Below are positions 10,751 through 23,464 of a stretch of 64,000 nt of DNA, piece by piece. Position 1 is the stretch's first letter. Each line of letters starts with the position of its first letter. Origin of the DNA: Acorus gramineus (taxonomy: Eukaryota; Streptophyta; Magnoliopsida; Acorales; Acoraceae); the NCBI GenBank assembly GCA_030737835.1, contig CM060849.1:1240001-1304000 (forward strand), given 5' to 3'. Made by a program: the position numbers and the translations under genes. Below the pieces are notes generated by a model that was not told the origin of the DNA, ran no database searches, and was given only the letters and a program-made list of their open reading frames with translations.

Positions 10751-11699
10751 GAGAAACACCAATAAAAGAGATGGACATCAATAATTCTAGGGAGAAATTG
10801 CTTATTCATCAAGTTTCACCTAATCAAACTTATACACCCAAGAAATGATAACAGGAGAACAATTTAAAAAAAAACAAATAAATGAATAATAAGTTATCAT
10901 ACTCGTACAAAAAAAACACATGATACAATATTATGTACTGTTATAAATGTAAATAAAATAGTATGAAAATGCAAAAACTTAATAATTATTAAATAAAGAA
11001 ATAAATGAATGTTTTATAAACTACTAACAAGTATGTACAATATAATGTATAAAAATATTTTTTTATACAATTACAATATTAAAAAGTATAAATACATCGA
11101 ACATTTGTTTGATTTTATTTTTAAAAGATTCAATCTAGATCTATAATTGAGGATCCACTAAAAATAAACTTAAAATCATCTTTGTAAAATAAAATAAAGT
11201 AGCATATATCGAAAGGATATGTTTAATTGTTATCAATGAACATATAAAATAACTATTTATAAAATAATAAATTTAATAAAAACAACAAAATTAAATATCA
11301 TCATCCATAAACCCAAGGATGTGAACAAACTAAAGAAAAAATAATTCCAGTTTTTTTTCTTTTTACATTAATTTTTATAATATAATGTAATTTTTTTTAA
11401 AAAATTCAATTGAAATAGATTTATTTAAATAAGTTGATATGATTTATTTAAATATGATTTTAAAATCTTAAAATATATTTATAATTTATTTATATATGAT
11501 TTTAAATCTTAACTTTTGAATTAATAAGATACATAAGTAATTAATTAATTTGATATATAATTAATTACTAAATTTATCTGAAGATAAAGATGAAAATAAA
11601 AACCTTGGTAACTTTTTTTTTAATAAGTAAAAATAATAGATAAGTAATGGATATAATTCTCCTCGTAGAATCTATCCAAAGATTAGTGGCTTTGAATCA
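10751..11699. other. AT-rich intergenic DNA
   Basis: Very AT rich with many short A and T runs; no gene or repeat recognised. Confidence 0.5.
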
Positions 11700-12115
11700 A
11701 CGTAGACAATTGCATATGTAGAATCGGACGGTCAGGAATTCTCATCACTCGTGCGACTAACAGGGCAAAACCATCACCAGCGGTTTCTTCTTTCAACGAG
11801 AATTTCATTCACACGAGAAATCGATAATCGATAAATAGTCGGTAGTAATAATAATATAATAATAATAAAGCAAAGGTCTATTATAGTATAGTATAGTATT
11901 ATTATATATATATATTATATGTAATATATATAATAATAAAGATATTAAAAAAAATAATAATAAAAAGAAGCGATCGAAACAACTTGTTTTCTGATTTTCC
12001 GATTTTTCGCCGACTGATTGAGAAAGAGAGGGGGGTTTTTTTTTTTGTTAGAGCTCCTGTTATTCTCACCCTCTTTCTGGTTTTTTCGCACCCCCTCCCG
12101 AAGTCTCCGTCACCG
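11700..12115 (+). promoter_or_regulatory. Probable promoter and 5' UTR of the UBC13 gene
   Basis: Upstream of the start codon are TA-rich stretches (11900-11940, possible TATA context) and then a pyrimidine-rich leader (about 12020-12115), typical of plant housekeeping genes. The start context CACCGATGGC fits the plant consensus. The transcription start cannot be fixed from sequence alone. Confidence 0.45.
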
Positions 12116-15100
12116 ATGGCGAACAGCAATCTCCCGCGGCGGATCATCAAGGCATCTCTCTCTCCCTTCTCTCCATTTGGATCCATTTTTTTTTTCATGT
12201 ATTGATGGTTTGATTGGTTAGGGTTTGACTTTGTTTCCGGTTTCGGACGCGTCAAACTGGATCTCTAGGTTTTATTGATTTTAATTTTAATTTTAATTTT
12301 TAATTTTGTTTCCTTTCGATCTATGCAGGAAACGCAGCGTCTCCTCAGCGAACCAGGTCTGTCTTTGTTTTTTTTAGTTGTCAATAATTGTGGTAGTATT
12401 TTTCTAAATTATTTTTTCATTACAGTTTTTTTTTTTTTTTTTGAATTAGGGTTTTACATGTCTATCTGTCATTGTTAGTGGAATCGTTACAACTCTCCTT
12501 TTGTGGATCGATAGAGCTGTTTATTATGTTCTTTCTAGAGTGTATTCTTCTTTTAATGAATTAGGGTTCAGGAAATCTGATGTTTCTGTGCAGCACCTGG
12601 AATTAGTGCATCCCCATCGGAAGATAACATGCGGTATTTTAATGTCATGATCCTCGGGCCAACTCAGTCTCCTTATGAAGGTAAATTTGGATTCGTCTTC
12701 ATTATAAATTTTATGGTGGATTTTTTTAAAATTTTTATTTGTAGTTGTGCCTATCATGCTTTGAGAGGTTGTTTTGTTGAAATATATAGTATTAGTAATT
12801 GGTGGGATGCATTCAGGTTTCGGTTATTATTGACTATGCCATTCATTGAATGTGTTTTGACATTGATATTAGTTGGTTCAGTTGCTTATTACTATGTTCT
12901 TACTCTGCTTTTAATCATTAAGTTTTCAGTGTGATTTTTTTTTCTGGTTGTATGGAAATGCTTTAAATACATGAACCAAGTTGCTCAAGAATTTGTTTCA
13001 AAGTTCATGTCTGTATGTTTTTTCCTGATGTAATATACTCAGTATGTACAAAATTTACCATCCATTTATTTTAGTTATTGTACATTCTGTCTCCCGAATC
13101 CATCAACTTTATTGTTGCAGATATAGTTTGAATTCAAAAAATGGCTTGACAAAGACTTTGCCATGTGTGTTGTATTTATAAGTTTTTTTCGCATAGATGA
13201 CATGGAGAGGAAGTGCATAGCTACACTCTAGGCATTGATGTTTCAATTTTATGGGAGATGAAAAGATATCTAAACTTTTAAGTGTCTGGTGGCCTTGAGT
13301 AATTCATTGCTGATTTTTATGTTAAGTGAAGCAAGTGTTTTTTGTCTAGTTGGTTTACGAGGAATGAGAAAATTCCAGAGGAAGATGGTTATTTAGAAAA
13401 TCTCTGCAAGGTTGGAGTGCTTCACATATGCGTGTGTGCCTGTAGTTTTTTTTTTAAATAGCAATGATTGTGATTTACCCCCTCTTAAATGATACCACAT
13501 AGTCCCTGTGAGGGACTTTTTGCCTGCTGAAGCATGAACAACTCTGTCGTCATCGTTCACCCTTCTTTGAGACCCTAGGCTGAAAATCAATTAAAATTTT
13601 ACTCTTATTTCATCCCAAACAATAATCATCTAAAGTCCCTTTTGGATGGTTAAATATTTTATATTATAAACAAATTTGGTAGAATGAGGCACCATTAAAT
13701 TTTAAGATGTTTTCATGGTTATTATCTTTGGTTAAGCTCCTTATTGAGGCAAAATGGATAATTGGGGCTAATAACAGAAATTTAGTGTCCCTGTTGTTTA
13801 ATGATCTTGAAGAAACCCTGGTTGGCATCGATTTTTGGAATAGAATTGAAGGCATCTTTGTGGCCAAATGTTCTTCCAATATGCGAATCAAACGTGGAAG
13901 TGGTTCAAATTTTTTTAAAAAAGGGGAGGTCGGTGTAAACAAGCTAAGTTTTTCACAGTTATACCTCACATGTTGGAGCATTTGATTTACGCGTAATGAA
14001 ATGATTTTTTGAAGCAAGAGAGCACAATGAAGAATATAGTCATGTAATATTTAAGTTATACATACATATTTGTATATAGAAAAGATTTTTAAGAATGCAC
14101 CTTGACGAAGAAGAAAAAGACACAATGAATGTATTCCACAACGCAAAAGTGGTTTTTTTGGTAAGGAGCTTCTATAGTAAGTTAATTAGTAATCAGTCTA
14201 GAGTGCTTGGAGCTGCTAAGTTTTACAAACAAATTTGGGAAACTAAGACACCAATCAAGGTATGAGTTTTCTCATGACCTTTATAAGGACAACACTTGGG
14301 TATGCTGTGTGTATGCTTATGGATCAGGGAACTTGTATTTTAAGGGGTGAAGTTGTTTTGGCTATTGTTGGGGGTAATGGGTAATTAAATATACAGTGGT
14401 GATACCCAGGCCCCAAAAAATAAGCCCCACTCATAGGCCCCATGAGGTGTCATCATTTTATTGGTTCTTATTAATTGGTTTGTTGACTTTTCAAAAAGGG
14501 TAAAATGTCAAAATACAAATATGCCCTTCATTAAAAATCTATCCCATTAACCCAAATCCCCCCATTTTCTCTATTCGGTTATGAGTGAATCTTGAAATCT
14601 ATTTATCCATTTCAAATTTTGAATTTTGAAATCCTTACCTAAATTACAATTAAAACTAAATTACACAAAAAATTATCTAAATTGTTTTAATCAAAATTCT
14701 TCTTCAAACTTATATTCTTATTATACACATTAAATTTTTTTTTTTAAGAATGTTATTAACTGAACATTAAAAAATTCAGGTATTTATTGTATTCAAATTT
14801 AAATAAAAAAAAACATATATAGTTACTATATGAAGCAGTTACATCAAGTACATTTCTTAAATATTTATATCTCTCACAACGATTTGTTACATTTACATAA
14901 AAATTGTTACATTTACATTTAAACAATTTATAAACAGATTCTATTTTCAATAGTCAGTTATATTTTATAGAAAATGTCAAACACATTTTTTGTTGTGTGA
15001 TACATTTAACAAATATATGTATTTGACTGTTACATTAATAAATGTAACAAATATAAATTACTATATGCATTGAAACAAATGCAATACACGAATAAATGTT

Positions 15101-18100
15101 ACATTTCAGACTGTTACATTTATTCGATGTCAGAAATGTAACATTAACATCATACAAATCATATATAAATTAAATGTAACTAACCTTAGAAACAATAGAA
15201 CAAAGAAACAGAGGATTTTGAAACGCTTTGTAGCATCCTCCATCATTTTTATCATCTCCTCCTTTCTATGTTGATCTGATCACCGCCTATAATTGACTTC
15301 TTTTGCATGTTATAATACTCTTCATAGTTGGGTTTTTTTTTTTGGAGATCTTTGGAAAGTTTAGGTTGGAAGAGAAGAGACCATCTCAATAGAAAGGTTT
15401 GATTAAAAAGAGTTTACTGGAAAGAAAGTTGTGTCCGTCCAGACTCACCTTCACTTTTTTTTTATTTAAAGATCTTTTTTTATTTTTTATTTAATCAATC
15501 ATAATTGTCTCCTTATTTTGTGGTATTTTGTGGGGATCAGTTATAAAAAAAAAAAATTAACTAAGGGTATAACAGGTATTAGACACATGCCACCTCATGG
15601 GGCCTTTGATGGGGCCTGTGAAGTTGGGGCCTAGAAAACATTATTCATAAATAAATTTGGTTGGCCTGTGAATTATCATGTAACAGGTTTTTTTCTTCTG
15701 ATTTTTTAATTTTATTTTTGTTTTTGGAGATTTCCCGTCTCCCTTACTTGAGAGGTTTATGTTTATTGTTTAATGAGATAAAATGCTTTATCTATTCAAG
15801 AAACATATATAATGGATAAATTTGTGCGCATTCGCACGTAGGCACACACATGTACACACATGCAAACATATTTATATGTGGATACACACACATGTATGTA
15901 TGTATGTATGTATGAGTCTATGTGGTCCTTACAGGAATGGGTTCATCATATGAGAAGAAATCATGGTTGTTCGATTGACATTCTAACGACTGGAGTGGGG
16001 GGAGAGAAGGGGGGCTTTGCTGTCGGGCGTGGGAGAGAAGAGGGGAGATAAAGGGGGGCTTCATTGTTGGGTTTGGTTTGGGGGAATTGGGGGGCTTCGC
16101 CGTCAGGTGCGGGCATCATGGGCAGGTGCAGGAGAAGGGACAGGGAGGAAGAGATGCATAAGGATTTTTTGGGAGGGGAGAGTGAGAGAGAGTGTGTGTG
16201 TGTGCGTGCATCTTGCGGGAACAAGTTGTGGTCTTTCAATCTATATTCCATCGATCAGGCGACCTAGAAGTTCACTTAAAAAAATAAGAAAAAAACACCA
16301 TTGACACCCATGAACCCACCCCCCTCTCCTATAAAAAAAAAACCTTTCTGTAACCTCCCATCTCCCCCACCCGATGGCAACGCCCCCATCACCTGACGGC
16401 GAGGACCCCTTACCCTCTCCCCTACCCCAGGGTGAAACCCCCCTTTCCATACCCTTCCACACTCGAGGATGATGCCCCAGTCAACGATGACCCTTCAACC
16501 CATGGTGAAGGCCCATTTCCATGGTGTTTTTTTTTTTGTTTTAGTTTTCTACATGTGATTTGTGTGGGTCATCTGAGCGATGGATTCTTGGTTGATGACC
16601 ACAATTTATCCCCACACGGAAGACACTCGATCAGTTTTCTATAACACACACACTCCTTTCTTATCTATGCACGCACGTGCTTGTGCATGCATGTCTGCGG
16701 GTGGGTGCAGGTGTGTGCATAAGAGCGTGTGGTTCTTTCTGACTATAATCATTTTGGCTGGTTTAAAAAAGGATTTCTATGATAGTATTCTACGAGCCTT
16801 ATCTAACATTATTATGTCATGGACCTCCTCCAGGTTGACAAGGGAACAAATTACCTGTGGACATTACTACTTGACCTTATATTACTGAAATAGGATAAAC
16901 CTTATTTGACATGGCACATGAGCTTTTTTTTGCTATAAATATAAAATTCAAGAGGCGCATGTCGTTTTCATCTTGCTAGATGAATCTAATATTCAAGAAG
17001 TGCATGTGGTTCCATCTTGGTAGTCTGTAATCCATTTAGAATTTTAGAATTTTAGGGGTTTAGGTTTTTCATGCCATGTTGGTTGCCATATAGGTTGTCA
17101 AAGAGAAGTCATGTTTTGATAACATATATCTTTTTGTGTCTTTTTTTGTTTTTTCAAAAAGTTTATGTTTTCACGTCAACATAAATTTGAACATGCTGAA
17201 ATTATGAAACATATAGCATACTAATTTAATATGTTTCAGAAAGATTGATTTTTATTTAAATTGTATATCTTAGTTATTTTTTTGATGAGTGTAAATCTTA
17301 GTTTTTCTTTACCCTCATTTCGTGAACAAGCTTTTTTTCTCTCTGTAGGAGGCGTATTTAAACTGGAATTGTTTCTTCCTGAGGAATATCCAATGGCTGC
17401 CCCGAAGGTAATATTTAATATAAACGGTGGTTGTGCATGGAGATATTTTTTCTTTATTTAGAGCACTTTACTATCAACTTAAACTTGCCACGAGAGAGGA
17501 CCAGAACCACAGCAGATCATTACATCCTTGTAGCTTAGAAGTGGTGAATAGCAGGAGAGCAGGATTGTATGCAAATCTATGGAAAACACCCGAGTCATAT
17601 TGTTGTTGTATCACTCATCTATTGTGATATCTATACTTATTTCATTGTCGAGATTTCTTTCAGTATGCCAATCAAAGGGGCCAAAGTGGTTACTGAGAAT
17701 ATGTTCACCTATCAACACATCTTTATTCACCTATCAACCCATCTTCTATTTTTTTTTTACAATTTCTCCTATTTTTATTTTTTATTTTTTGAGAAAGGTA
17801 GGCATTGTCATTCAAGAAAATTTCAAATTACAATGATTGAATTGGGGTGAGGAGAATTAGAACAAAGATACAAAATAAAGATAGCAAAACCCGGATAAAG
17901 GCCAAAAACCAGATCTTTGTAGACGAGAGGCCACCTGGATCGAGCCCATCCGGGCCGGAGTGCAAAAACCTCCTATTTCTTTATTGCAATAAGTTGTTTT
18001 GATTTGCATAGATCAATAAGTTTTAGCGCGTTAATAAAAAAATAATTTTTTGGGCATTCTTCTCCTAATACCTTTTCCTGTCTAACCCCGTAGTTTCATC

Positions 18101-21100
18101 TGACCATACTCCAGTTTTTTTTTTTCTTTTTATTTTTGAAAGAAAAAGTAGTTACCCATACTTCTCCATTTATGGCTGTAATTGTTTTTTTTTTTTTTTT
18201 TCTCTTGTTCTACTGTGTTGCATTCGGTTGAAGATTCATTATCACATGATTAAAGCGAACACATGATTAAAGCGATTCTTTGGCACAGATGTTCTTTAGT
18301 AGCTGCATGGTAGAATTATTTTTGTTGACAGAAAAAAGATTAATGGCATTGATTAACAATGGTAAACTTTTTTCATGGTCAAACTTTGTTCTGTCATAAG
18401 ATAAATAGGTCTAGGCCATGGAAGCCACAGAATGATTAGATTTCATGATGCTTGGATATGCATGGACACAAGGAAAGTATAGCAAAGAATTTAGTGTACA
18501 TGGATAATATAACTGAAAAGTACCCGACAGACATTACTACATGACATGGATGTGTATATTTGCATAATCAATTGGAATGGTCCCGTTAAGATGTTTATAC
18601 ATTTGAAAATCAGCATGCTAGAGGATGGAGGTCCACCTGTTTAGAGAAGTGCATCGATGATTTTCGGTATCATTGAATCCACTTTGAAGCTTATCCTTTA
18701 TATATTTGCATCTTTTGGATAATGGTTGTTGTAATTTTGAACTTTCTAGCTAACAGTATCACACTTGAGTCTTTCAGCGTTTTATATGTTGATGTTACTA
18801 ATGTATGATAATGATGCATGATTGTTCGCCAGGCTGTCAGCTGTTCTAGTTTTTTTTTTGGAAAGAAATGAATTTACTTGAACTTCCAGATGGATAATGC
18901 AATATAACTATATAACATCTAAGAACAATTGGTTATTGAATATGGGTGGTTAGCCTTGTAAGAGGATGTTCCCGGGCTTTGTAATTTTCTGTTATATCTT
19001 CTCTTTCCTTTGTGTAATCCTTCCTTTCGGGGTTTCTATTAATAAGATACTCCAATCTTTTCTCAAAAATATAAATAAAAATAAAAATAAATTAAGAACA
19101 ATTGAACCTTATCACATAAGGGCAAGAAAACATGTTTCGTATGTGTTTTGTTGTATCTTGGGTTCTAATGGCCTTTTTTACATTGTCTAAGAAAGCAAGT
19201 CGAACTTGGGCTTCCACTTTGGTGCTGCCTAGGTGTTTTGTTCCCCCTGCCCCATTTGGACCCTAGGTGGCTATGTAGGTGGACATGGATCTAAGCGCCT
19301 GCTTAGATACCATTTGGGCTGCTAGGCCGCCTAGATGGTTGTTCGAACTTCTAGTTGCTAGCCTAACATCCTTAGGCACCTCCCAAGGCAGATATGACCC
19401 TCAAGCATTTATTCCTAAAATTTAAATTAAACATCCTCTTCTCTTTCTCCTGAACTGTGCTTGTACTTGGCATCAGTCATACGGTAAGCTCCTTCCCTGT
19501 TACTCATTGTTCCTGCTTTTCGTTTTCTCCTCTAGCTGATTGACCCCTTCTCCCTGCTTTTCAGTCAGCCAACAGCATCAACTCCTTCCCCCATCATGCT
19601 GTCCCCTCCTTCCCCCATCATGCTGTCCCCATCCCCTCTGCAAGATGTTCCCATCCCACTAACCGATGTACCCATTGAACACATCAATTGACCTCACCCT
19701 TTTTGTTCAGTGTGCTCATCTTGGTGCTAGGTGTTGTTGGCTGTGGCTTCCTTGGGGATTCCTCCATGGACTCATTTTGATATGCAGAATATGCTCTTCC
19801 AAATAAATGAATAAATAAATAAATAGATGCAGGAATCTGTCCCACCAGGCTGCATCTGAATGACATCTGTTGTGGGATTGTTGTGTATATCCAAGTTGTG
19901 GTTTCTGCACATTTGCACTTCAGTTTCATCAGACCATTATTTCATGTATTTTTTGGCTGATTAAGGTCCTTGTATGTACTTAGGGGTAATATACACATAA
20001 GTATTAACTATATATGGGTGCCGTCTGAGAATTTATGAAATGAAGGGTAAAAGTCCTCCCATATCCCATGTATATATGTCCTACATCCTTCTCGTACTGA
20101 TTGTCCTGTGATAAATTTTCTCCCATCTTGATATGTGTTAGTGTAACTCATGCTTCCCTGATTTTAGCAAGTCTTGCAAGTCTTGGTGAACGGACCTTTG
20201 AGACCTAGAACTTATTGTTTTTATTGTATTTGGAGGTTTTGTTTGTGTCCTCATCTTTTGGCTGCTGTTAGTACTTTCTGTACTCTAATGTAAATATGGG
20301 ACACATATAGTAACAAGTGCGGTCGCACGTACCTCTATGCACTAGGTGCTTGCTCAAAAAAAGCATGTGCAACCATGTAGCAGTTGTTGAAATTTGGGAT
20401 GAACTGCGTTAGAACGGGGGCTGGAATGAATCTTGTTTGAATAGATTTCAAATGCCTAAAGCCTAAAATGAATGCTGTTTGAATGGGGTTTGGATGCCTG
20501 AAGCCTGGGACAAACCTCAATCGAAAGAGATTCATTCCCATAAACCTTCCCAGAGAGCCTATGAACCTCTTTAGAACAAGATTTGAACACCTGAGGGCCG
20601 GAACAAAACCCCATTCGAATGGGGTTCGACCGCCTGAAGGCTGAATGAATGGCTTCTAAATGACTAGTGAAAAGCATAAATTTGTTAAACTAATTTGTAA
20701 TGTGAATATTTGAAAAGTTTGAAAACACATATATGGATATCACAAAAACATAAAAGCTAATCTTATTAATGGAACAAAAATATATGTATACCAATCTACA
20801 TCAACCATTCCTTGGACTGTCCTGGTGTTGAAGTATCCTTAAGTGCCTTGGAATGTCCTAGAAGTGTTCAAGTTTCCGACAGAAAGTTGAATCTTGCTTA
20901 AAAGCTTCAGTGATTCAGATGAAGTAAATGATAGTCTTTAACTTTCAAGTATGTAACATTTTATTATTACAAAAAAAGTTAGGTCAATTTTGGATGCAAG
21001 CTGCCACTTATTAAATTTCCTTTTTGAGGAAAGGTTGGAGCATTTAATTTTTTCTTTTTCCTGGGATCTCTGGTGAATGGACAAAAGTTAATTTGCATGT

Positions 21101-22118
21101 TAGAAACAATTTTTTTAGTATCATTGTGTTCCATTGTTTGTTAACAAATGTAGATTTATACTAATGATCTTCTGATTAGCAGTTCCTTGTTTAATCAACA
21201 TTTACTTTTTCTCACTCATGCTTTGCTTGTGCTAATTCATAGTGCGTGGAGACTTGTTTTTCATATCTCATTTTCTGTTGAAACAGGTACGCTTTCTGAC
21301 AAAAATTTACCATCCCAACATCGACAAGGCAAGAAACCAAGATATTCTTATTTTATGTACACATATATTGTGAAATGATTTTCCATCTTAAAAGGAGGGC
21401 TTTTGGCATTTGCAGCTTGGAAGAATATGTCTTGATATTCTCAAGGACAAATGGAGTCCAGCTCTCCAGATTAGAACTGTGTTGCTGAGGTGATAAACCT
21501 TTCATTCTCATGTTGTCCGTTAATGCATAATACTTGTTTACTTTGGCTGGCAGTGTTATATTATCAAAAGAGGAATTGTCTAGTGAACCTGTGAGGTGAT
21601 GGTATGGATTTTAAAAAGTTGCAACACAATAACTATACTGACAGATAGTATTTTAATCTAAAGAAATAACAAGTGAAACAATAGTATCAGCATTTTTAGA
21701 AGAAAGAGATTTTATGTTAATATGATTGCAGTGAATTGTCCCGAGTTTTTTTTAATGATCATATATTGATTGAAGTCCCTTCTATACCTCCTGTGGACCA
21801 GTATCCAAGCCCTTCTGAGTGCACCTAATCCAGATGATCCACTCTCTGACAACATTGCCAAACATTGGAAGACAAATGAGGCTGAAGCTGTTGAAACAGG
21901 TAGCTGCAATTTCTGTTTCTATTGATTTTGTTTGTTCTTTATTTTTCCTTGGGACTTTCCAAAATACAAGGCTAATGAGTGCGATATTACGGTTGGACAC
22001 TTGGGGGTTGAGCAGTATAGTTGCTAAAACATAGATGAGTCTTTCTCACACGTATGTTTCTTATTTTGTTTGTGATGCAGCAAAAGAGTGGACCCGATTG
22101 TATGCCAGTGGGGCGTGA
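12116..22118 (+). CDS. UBC35/UBC36-like: Ubiquitin-conjugating enzyme E2, UBC13 type (plant UBC35/UBC36 ortholog)
   Basis: Eight exons: 12116-12151, 12329-12356, 12594-12680, 17349-17407, 21287-21328, 21416-21489, 21802-21899, 22081-22118. They total 462 nt, giving 153 residues, the usual length. All junctions stay in phase. The protein begins [12 protein letters not shown] and ends [10 protein letters not shown]. It has the E2 core: HPN at 79-81, catalytic Cys89 in GRICLDILK, and Phe59 in [11 protein letters not shown], which corresponds to the UEV-contact Phe of human UBC13. UBC13 with a UEV1/MMS2 partner builds Lys63-linked ubiquitin chains, used in DNA-damage tolerance, iron response and immune signalling in plants. 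Introns 1 and 5 start with GC. Introns 3 (4,668 bp) and 4 (3,879 bp) are large and carry transposon remnants. No damage is visible. Confidence 0.97.
12152..12328 (+). other. UBC13 intron 1, GC-AG type
   Basis: Exon 1 ends ATCATCAAG and the intron starts GCATCT; it ends CTATGCAG before the codons for ETQRLL. The protein match leaves no alternative GT donor that keeps the conserved KETQ junction. Confidence 0.9.
14407..15633. mobile_element. Foldback DNA element with GGCCCC-rich terminal inverted repeats (1.2 kb)
   Basis: The left end, CAGGCCCCAAAAAATAAG then AGGCCCCATGAGGTGTCAT, is matched by the reverse complement of the right end, TAGGCCCCAACTTCACAG then AGGCCCCATGAGGTGGCAT. The arms are ~55 bp with the block AGGCCCCATGAGGTG perfectly shared. 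The interior is AT rich with repeated TGTTACATTT motifs (14880-15180) and has no transposase. The CAGG/TAGG ends recall hAT elements, but no 8-bp duplication is evident. Confidence 0.7.
15893..15914. repeat. (GTAT)n microsatellite
   Basis: Five to six uninterrupted GTAT units inside UBC13 intron 3. Confidence 0.9.
17775..17969 (-). mobile_element. Truncated LINE/SINE-like 3' end in UBC13 intron 4, with target duplication
   Basis: Read on the minus strand, the segment ends in CCTACCTTTCTC followed by an A-rich AAATAAAAAATAAAAAT tail. It is flanked by CTCCTATTT at 17766-17774 and 17970-17978. The 5' part contains GATGGGCTCGATCCAGGTGG. It is inserted against the gene's orientation. Confidence 0.6.
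18932..19092 (+). mobile_element. Truncated L1-type LINE 3' end in UBC13 intron 4
   Basis: The sequence has the composition of a plant L1 3' end (TTTGTGTAATCC, CGGGGTTTCTATTAATAAG) and an A-rich tail made of AAATA units. It is flanked by perfect 12-bp duplications TAAGAACAATTG at 18920-18931 and 19093-19104. It is strongly 5'-truncated, as usual for LINEs. Confidence 0.75.
20405..20650. repeat. Degenerate tandem repeat with a 20-bp perfect palindrome
   Basis: Diverged ~42-bp units share GAATG.....TTGAATGGGGTTTG and GATGCCTGAAGCC-like pieces, in part inverted. The perfect palindrome AACCCCATTCGAATGGGGTT lies at 20607-20626. It is inside UBC13 intron 4. Confidence 0.55.
21329..21415 (+). other. 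UBC13 intron 5, GC-AG type (87 bp)
   Basis: Exon 5 ends ATCGACAAG and the intron begins GCAAGA, the preferred GC-donor consensus; it ends TTTGCAG before CTTGGAAGAATATG. The protein (HPNIDK-LGRICLD) fixes both junctions. Confidence 0.95.
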
Positions 22119-22680
22119 GGTCATGGTGGATGGCTGGTTTGTGAAATAACATGCCTCTGTTTTTATTCTATCAAAATGGAATTGGGAGTAATTGACATCT
22201 GAACTAGTGTCAGGCCTGTCTCCATATTGTACTAGGATAAGATACCAATGTTTCTTAATCTCTTATTATGTGAGGCTTCAGTCTTTAAATATATGTACCA
22301 TTTATTTATCTGAATGGGTGAGCTGAAACTGAAAAAGAAACAAATATGCATGAATATCAATTTCGTATTTCCTTCTTTCCAGTATGATCACAAGGATGTG
22401 CATATGTAAGCAAGTGCATTATCTTCTGTCTCATTATGGCTGTATGATGAAGGTGGTAGTCTTGTTTGAGTTTCTCAACTAATTGATGCAATGGATCCTT
22501 CTTCGTTCATAGACAGGTAGGTGTCACTTTTTCTTTTTTTTCAAATGTTTAGTCACCGTCCATGTAAGTGTTAAGAAACTAGGAAAGGCATCCCAACTAG
22601 GGCCTGTCAGCTGTCTCAACCTGACCTATAGAGTGTAAGAATCTAGGAAAGGCCGGGCTTAACATTATCTGCCCGAATCC
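22119..22680 (+). other. UBC13 3' UTR and downstream spacer
   Basis: The 3' UTR starts after TGA at 22116-22118. No single poly(A) signal is clear. A short direct repeat (TAAGAA(A/T)CTAGGAAAGGC) occurs near 22570 and 22638. Confidence 0.4.
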
Positions 22681-22682
22681 TT

Positions 22683-22850
22683 TCATGACATTTGTTTCTT
22701 CCTTGCAAACCTTGCCATAATATCCGGCCCCTGAATATATTCTTTGGGAACCTTAAAAAACTTTATGGGGTCTTCTTGTGAGTTTGCAGCGTGTATAGCT
22801 TCAGCAATAAAGCCAATTGATGGTGGGGCCGATCCATTTCCTTGTATATG
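22683..22850 (-). pseudogene. Protein-like fragment of unknown origin
   Basis: A minus-strand frame of about 50 codons with non-repetitive, protein-like composition (SIGFIAEAIHAANSQ, then FFKVPKEYIQGPD, then MARFARKKQMS, stop). It lacks a plausible start and the sequence around it is not gene-like, so it could be a piece of an exon carried by a transposon. I do not recognise the family. Confidence 0.3.
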
Positions 22851-23210
22851 TTTTTTTTGGTGGGTATTTCCTTGTATATGTTGCACACTCTCCACAATCG
22901 TAAATCTCTCTTTCTCGTGTGCACGAGAGAACGCATGGAGGAGTCAGCTGATCGAAGCGGTGGAGGAAGAGGTCCGGTTGGCAACATGGTGGTGTGGCGG
23001 CAGACGCGACGGATTCTGTGTACTCAAGAGGTTTGACTCAAAAATCATCACGGCATGGAGGCTCCAAAGAACGACGAGGTAAAAATTTGCATTTGGATTT
23101 GTGTTCTTCCACGTTTGTGAATGTTTGTTTAGGGTTTGGGATGGTGAAAATTTATAGGGTTTCTCTAGGGTGTCTCTATGGTCTTATATGCACATTCACA
23201 ATCAGGAATA

Positions 23211-23464
23211 TGTGCGACAATAGCAGTGTTGATATTCTGTATTTATGTCGACAAAACTGAACCTATATCATCTGGAACCTGTGCGACAATAGCAGTGTTG
23301 ATATTCTGTATTTATGTCGACACTGCTTGTGTTGCCGGATCACATAACTGAACCCATAGTATCTGAAATCTATGTAACAATAGCAGTGCCGATGTTATGT
23401 ATATATGTCGATAATGCTTGTGTTGCGAGATCACAGAACTAAACATGTAGCATCTGAAACTTGT
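23211..23464. repeat. Three tandem copies of a 70-92-bp unit
   Basis: Units start at 23211, 23281 and 23373 with TGTGCGACAATAGCAGTG (third copy TATGTAACAATAGCAGTG) and contain TATGTCGACA or TATGTCGATA. The first unit lacks the ~20 bp that the other two carry after the GTCGA motif. GTCGACA- and CAGTGTTG-like motifs recur at 26185-26400. Confidence 0.75.

Larger units (their letters stand above)
12681..17348 (+). other. UBC13 intron 3 (4,668 bp)
   Basis: GTAAAT...CTCTGTAG. It holds the foldback element at 14407-15633, a GTAT microsatellite (15893-15914), a G-rich segment with repeated GGGGGGCTT (15995-16110), a GT tract near 16190, and a ~48-bp duplication around ATTCAAGA(G/A)G(C/T)GCATGT (about 16951 and 16994). 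Open frames of 60-117 codons in it match nothing I recognise. Confidence 0.85.

Noticed and set aside
13664-14017. A coding exon on either strand in UBC13 intron 3
   Set aside because: Open frames of about 90-117 codons, but AT-rich composition, no splice context and no recognisable family.
16017-16304. Gly-rich and Pro-rich frames in UBC13 intron 3
   Set aside because: Low-complexity G-rich intron sequence; not conserved protein-like.
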